A DNA stretch of 34,748 nt, from positions 1 through 34,748 of the forward strand of contig MHAC01000084.1 of NCBI GenBank assembly GCA_001804565.1. Reading direction: 5' to 3'. The position numbers were made by a program, and so were the translations under genes. The first letter of the stretch is position 1. Each line of letters starts with the position of its first letter. Of the stretch, positions 31,636 through 34,748 are shown piece by piece. This DNA is from Ignavibacteria bacterium GWF2_33_9 (GTDB lineage: Bacteria > Bacteroidota > Ignavibacteria > Kapaibacteriales > UBA2268). The notes beneath the pieces are model-generated. The model did not search any database, was not told where the DNA came from, and was given only the letters and a program-made list of their open reading frames with translations.

Positions 31636-33113
31636 TTAATTTTCCCGAATTTCCATTCAAAGTATTTTGCTAATTTCACAAAAGGTAATCCCAAAAGCAG
31701 ATAAATCGCTGAAACAATCAATCCTGTTCCCAACCAATCAAAATATGTTGTAGCTATTTGATTATAAACCTTTGCTAATTCGACCATTGCGATTACTGAA
31801 ACAAGTGAAGAATCCTTTAGTAAGGAAATAAAATCATTGGTCATTGGAGGCAAAGTAATTTTAAGTGATTGAGGCAAAACAATACTTTTAATTGCTTGTT
31901 TCCTATTCATACCTAATGATAATGCAGCTTCAATTTGTCCTTTTGCCACAGCAAAAAGACCGGCTCTGTAATTTTCTGCTTCGTAAGCAGCATAATTTAT
32001 TCCTAATCCGACTATACCAGCAATAAAAGGTGAAATTTTTATCCCGAAAGTTGGCAGGGCATAGTATATCAAAAATAATTGGATAAGCAAAGGTGTACCA
32101 CGGATAATTTCAATTATCCAAACTGCAATTCTAGATATAAATTTAGTACCAAAAACACGCATCAGTGCAAGCATTAATCCTACTATAATCGCTAAAATCA
32201 TCGATAAAATTGAGAGTGAGAGAGTAATTAATGCCCCCCGCAAAAACAATGGCATAAAGCTGATATATCTTTCAATAGTAGTAATGAAATTCACATCATT
32301 GGAAGCGAATTTCATATAATTTGTGAATTCATAAGGATTAAATTGGTATGCAGCGGATTCACCTAATCGGATCGCCATTACTTCATTCCACAGATTCCAT
32401 TTTTCAAGAATTTCTCTCAAAACTCCATTACGGGTTATGTTAATCAAAGCACGGTTTATGTCCGAAAGGAGAAGAGTGTCTTCTAATCGCATGGCCGCAC
32501 CATAAACTACTTCACCTACAGGGTCGCCGGAAAGGCGTAACTCACGGTTCCATGAAGCATAGTATAAAGCTATTGGGTAATCCACTAAAGTAGCATCCAA
32601 CCTTCCGTTTTTCAAATCTTCGAATGCATTCACTTCTCCTTCGTAACTAGATATATCGAAACCACCTTGAGCAATCAAGATACGTTCAGCCAAAGAGTTT
32701 TTCAAGCAGCCAACTCTTTTACCGTATAAATCAGAAAGTGAGTTAATTTCGTGGTCATCCGAACGAACTACCAACTGTTCAAAAGTATAGTAATAAGGAA
32801 TTGAAAAAAGGACTTCCTGCTTTCTATCGTTTGTGATTTCCAAACCATTAATAACTACATCATAATCATTTCGAGCAAGCCCCGGGACAAGTCCATCCCA
32901 TTGATTTTGAACAAATTTAGGTTCCCATCCGAGTTCCTTTCCAAGTGCATCTGCAATTTCCACTTCAAAACCCTTCAATACTTTTGGATTTTCTGGATCT
33001 TGGAAAATGTAAGGAGCATTACCTTCTGCATCAGCTGCCCAACGTAATTCTTTTGCAAATAAAAAATTTGTGAGCAATAATTCAAAAATAACAAGTACAT
33101 AAATTTTTCTCAT
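31632..33113 (-). CDS. Amino-acid ABC transporter, substrate-binding domain fused to permease
   Basis: The 493-residue protein begins with a signal-like helix. A type 3 periplasmic binding domain follows (about 20-245; APYIFQDP, GFEVEIADALGKELG, WDGLVPGLARNDYDVVINGL). The polar amino-acid permease domain comes next (about 285-493) with several helices, IRGTPLLIQLFLIYYALP and the EAA loop EAALSLGMNRKQAIKSIVLP. Fused forms place the receptor on the membrane beside the channel. The ATG at 33113 overlaps the ATPase stop (ATGA) and has AGGAG eight bases upstream, so I preferred it to the ATG at 33119. The substrate is probably a polar amino acid such as glutamine. Confidence 0.93.
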   Translation of the reverse strand: MRKIYVLVIFELLLTNFLFAKELRWAADAEGNAPYIFQDPENPKVLKGFEVEIADALGKELGWEPKFVQNQWDGLVPGLARNDYDVVINGLEITNDRKQEVLFSIPYYYTFEQLVVRSDDHEINSLSDLYGKRVGCLKNSLAERILIAQGGFDISSYEGEVNAFEDLKNGRLDATLVDYPIALYYASWNRELRLSGDPVGEVVYGAAMRLEDTLLLSDINRALINITRNGVLREILEKWNLWNEVMAIRLGESAAYQFNPYEFTNYMKFASNDVNFITTIERYISFMPLFLRGALITLSLSILSMILAIIVGLMLALMRVFGTKFISRIAVWIIEIIRGTPLLIQLFLIYYALPTFGIKISPFIAGIVGLGINYAAYEAENYRAGLFAVAKGQIEAALSLGMNRKQAIKSIVLPQSLKITLPPMTNDFISLLKDSSLVSVIAMVELAKVYNQIATTYFDWLGTGLIVSAIYLLLGLPFVKLAKYFEWKFGKIN

Positions 33114-33955
33114 ACACATTTCTCCTGGAAAATATTGAAATAGCGTCTGGTTCTTATATCTTTAGCCGTATGGCAGATAGTGGGAATTGAACCTGTTTCA
33201 ATAATTTCGCCATCTTCTAAATATGCAATTGTGCTTGATAATGTTCGCAAGAATGTCATATCGTGTGTAACGATAATTTGAGTAATACCTTCTTCATTAA
33301 GTAATTTGATAATTTCTGCAACATCGACAACTAGTTCAGGATCCAAGGCAGAAGTTGGTTCATCATAAAGCATGATTTTTGGGGACATAGCAAGAGAGCG
33401 AGCAATGGCAACTCTTTGCTTTTGTCCGCCGGATAATGTTTGTGGAGAACGGTCTTCATGTTTCAGCATATCAAATTTTTCTAACTGCTTTGTAGCTATT
33501 TCAAATGCTTCATCATATTTTAAATTTTTTACAATAGTCAAGGGTGTAATTATGTTATCAATTACACTTAAATTATTAAATAATTGAAAATCCTGGAAAA
33601 GGAAGCCTACTTTCGAGCGAATCTCATAAATTTTCTTTTTGAAAAAATGGTAAAGTTCATTTTGTGCAGAAAATGTTTTAAAGGGATTTGTTTCATTTTC
33701 GGGATTTATAAAGGCTTTTGATGTTTTAGTATCAATGAATTCACTACGGTCGAGAACAATTCCGTCAATATTAATTACTCCCGATTCGAATGCATCGAGA
33801 AAATTAATCGAACGGAGCAAAGTTGTTTTGCCGCTGCCAGACCTGCCTACGATGGAAAAAATATCTCTTTCGGCAACTTCTAAATTGATATTTTTCAGGA
33901 TATGATTCTTTCCGAAATATTTATTTAATCCTCGTATTTGAACAATACCTTGCAT
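33110..33955 (-). CDS. Amino-acid ABC transporter ATPase (GlnQ/HisP type) with an insertion
   Basis: The 281-residue protein has Walker A GRSGSGKTT (37-45), Q-loop FQDFQ (Gln121), signature LSGGQKQR (174-181), Walker B IMLYDEPTSALD (194-205) and His231. Between the first beta-sheet region and the Q-loop it carries about 35-40 extra residues (roughly 70-108), which makes it longer than the usual 240-250 residues. It drives the fused receptor-permease encoded next, with overlapping stop and start. The ATG at 33955 follows AGGA by about seven bases; the longer frame needs a TTG. Confidence 0.93.
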   Translation of the reverse strand: MQGIVQIRGLNKYFGKNHILKNINLEVAERDIFSIVGRSGSGKTTLLRSINFLDAFESGVINIDGIVLDRSEFIDTKTSKAFINPENETNPFKTFSAQNELYHFFKKKIYEIRSKVGFLFQDFQLFNNLSVIDNIITPLTIVKNLKYDEAFEIATKQLEKFDMLKHEDRSPQTLSGGQKQRVAIARSLAMSPKIMLYDEPTSALDPELVVDVAEIIKLLNEEGITQIIVTHDMTFLRTLSSTIAYLEDGEIIETGSIPTICHTAKDIRTRRYFNIFQEKCV

Positions 33956-34061
33956 AAAAAATCCTAACAAGTTAAAATTTATATATGCAATTTAATAAAA
34001 AATTTGATTAATTGTTATTTTATTTTGGATTTAATGATATTATTCTGATAATTATCAATAA

Positions 34062-34748
34062 TTATCTGTTCCAGTTCATTCCAATAGGACTTTGAACATA
34101 AGTCCCGATAATAGCATCATAGCCACCGAAATCCAGACTACGATAATATACGAAGGCTAGTATTGAATGATTTGCATAAACAGTATTACCCTCATACAAA
34201 TCGAAAGATATATTTTCAAATTTATTTGTGTCGAAATTATATTTGCCTGTTCCGTACAGATAGCTGTGCCTTGCACGTCTTACCCATTGCTTAAGCACAT
34301 AAAATCTGTTATCTTCATCCCATACCATCATCCAGTTTTTATCAGGATTCCAGTTGTTAAAAGTACCTGAAATAAAAACATCTTCTTCAGACTTAATACC
34401 ACCGGGATCTAAAATGAATTTCAGATAAACATAATTATCATCAGTATATGAATAATGTTCAGCCAGCATTGCACCATCATCATCATCATAAAAATAATTT
34501 CCATTACGGTAATAATCTGAAAATGGTAAACGGGCTTCATAATTGCCTGATGGGAACTGGGTTGCATTGGACATATCAAGAACTCGATACATATTTTCGG
34601 CAGGAACTTCCATTATGTAAAATCTTTTTTCAGAACTTGCAAAACCGGATATCATTGTTGGGTAAAAATACCTGTTTGCATCAGATGCAAAACCTCGGTA
34701 ATTATCCTCACTTATTACTAAGGGTTCTTCCCAGAGGAAATTCTTATA
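34062..34748 (-). CDS. T9SS plug-like protein (DUF5103 family), 5' end outside the window
   Basis: The frame is open to the right edge (YKNFLWEEPLVIS... precedes the first internal Met), so about 228 residues are visible and the N terminus is missing. The sequence is rich in aromatic beta strands. It has a FNNWNPD segment and ends with the ILAFVYYRSLDFGGYDAIIGTY pattern, like the end of DUF5103 proteins. The family includes the plug subunit that closes the Sov translocon of the type IX secretion system. That fits the two T9SS-tailed proteins in the window. Family assignment is moderate. Confidence 0.7.
   Translation of the reverse strand, partial: YKNFLWEEPLVISEDNYRGFASDANRYFYPTMISGFASSEKRFYIMEVPAENMYRVLDMSNATQFPSGNYEARLPFSDYYRNGNYFYDDDDGAMLAEHYSYTDDNYVYLKFILDPGGIKSEEDVFISGTFNNWNPDKNWMMVWDEDNRFYVLKQWVRRARHSYLYGTGKYNFDTNKFENISFDLYEGNTVYANHSILAFVYYRSLDFGGYDAIIGTYVQSPIGMNWNR

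Overview
The window is AT-rich bacterial DNA, most likely chromosomal. Several traits point to the Bacteroidota/Chlorobiota superphylum, with Kapabacteria or Ignavibacteria as my best guess. Two large exported proteins end in type IX secretion (T9SS) sorting domains. A T9SS plug-like gene enters at the right edge, and there is a PD40/OmpA envelope protein. YbeY has the Bacteroidota-style metal motif, and candidate promoters fit the TTG / TAnnTTTG pattern of that group. The assignment is inferred from gene content only.

Left flank (1-3160): a secreted Asp-box protein with a T9SS tail, then an ABC-F ATPase.

Genomic island (3161-18924): an exact 39-bp direct repeat bounds about 15.7 kb. One copy overlaps the 3' end of an intact tRNA-Arg(CCT) that encodes its own CCA. 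The other copy is a stranded fragment behind the ABC-F gene. This is the footprint left by a tRNA-targeting site-specific recombinase, but no integrase is visible inside. Every gene I call in the island is on the minus strand. In transcription order they are: a DUF4177-like small protein, HsdR, an AlbA_2/Schlafen-type protein with an expandable repeat, a lone DUF1016 N-terminal domain overlapping a five-helix membrane protein, a HEPN-like protein, a fused HsdM-HsdS, a second HEPN protein (AbiU2-like), the AbiEi/AbiEii pair, a Ser-rich protein with terminal Cys clusters, and a Fic enzyme. It reads as a defence island built on a type I restriction-modification system. Copies of the hsdS 3' end at three places show that it was assembled by recombination.

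tRNA neighbourhood (18904-19240): on the 5' side of the tRNA-Arg are three tandem units of about 87 bp. They look like remodelled tRNA-Arg genes, with an extra hairpin in the D arm, a swapped anticodon arm, and a T-run where the 3' half should be.

Right flank (19245-34748): mostly housekeeping and envelope genes. These are a DUF494/Smg-like gene, ybeY and an unknown gene (one operon), a sugar transferase, a large Asp-box T9SS protein, rsmG, nth, a PD40-OmpA protein, purE, a GH57 enzyme, a small membrane protein, an alpha/beta hydrolase, an amino-acid ABC transporter (binding protein fused to permease, plus an ATPase with an unusual insertion), and a partial T9SS plug-like gene.
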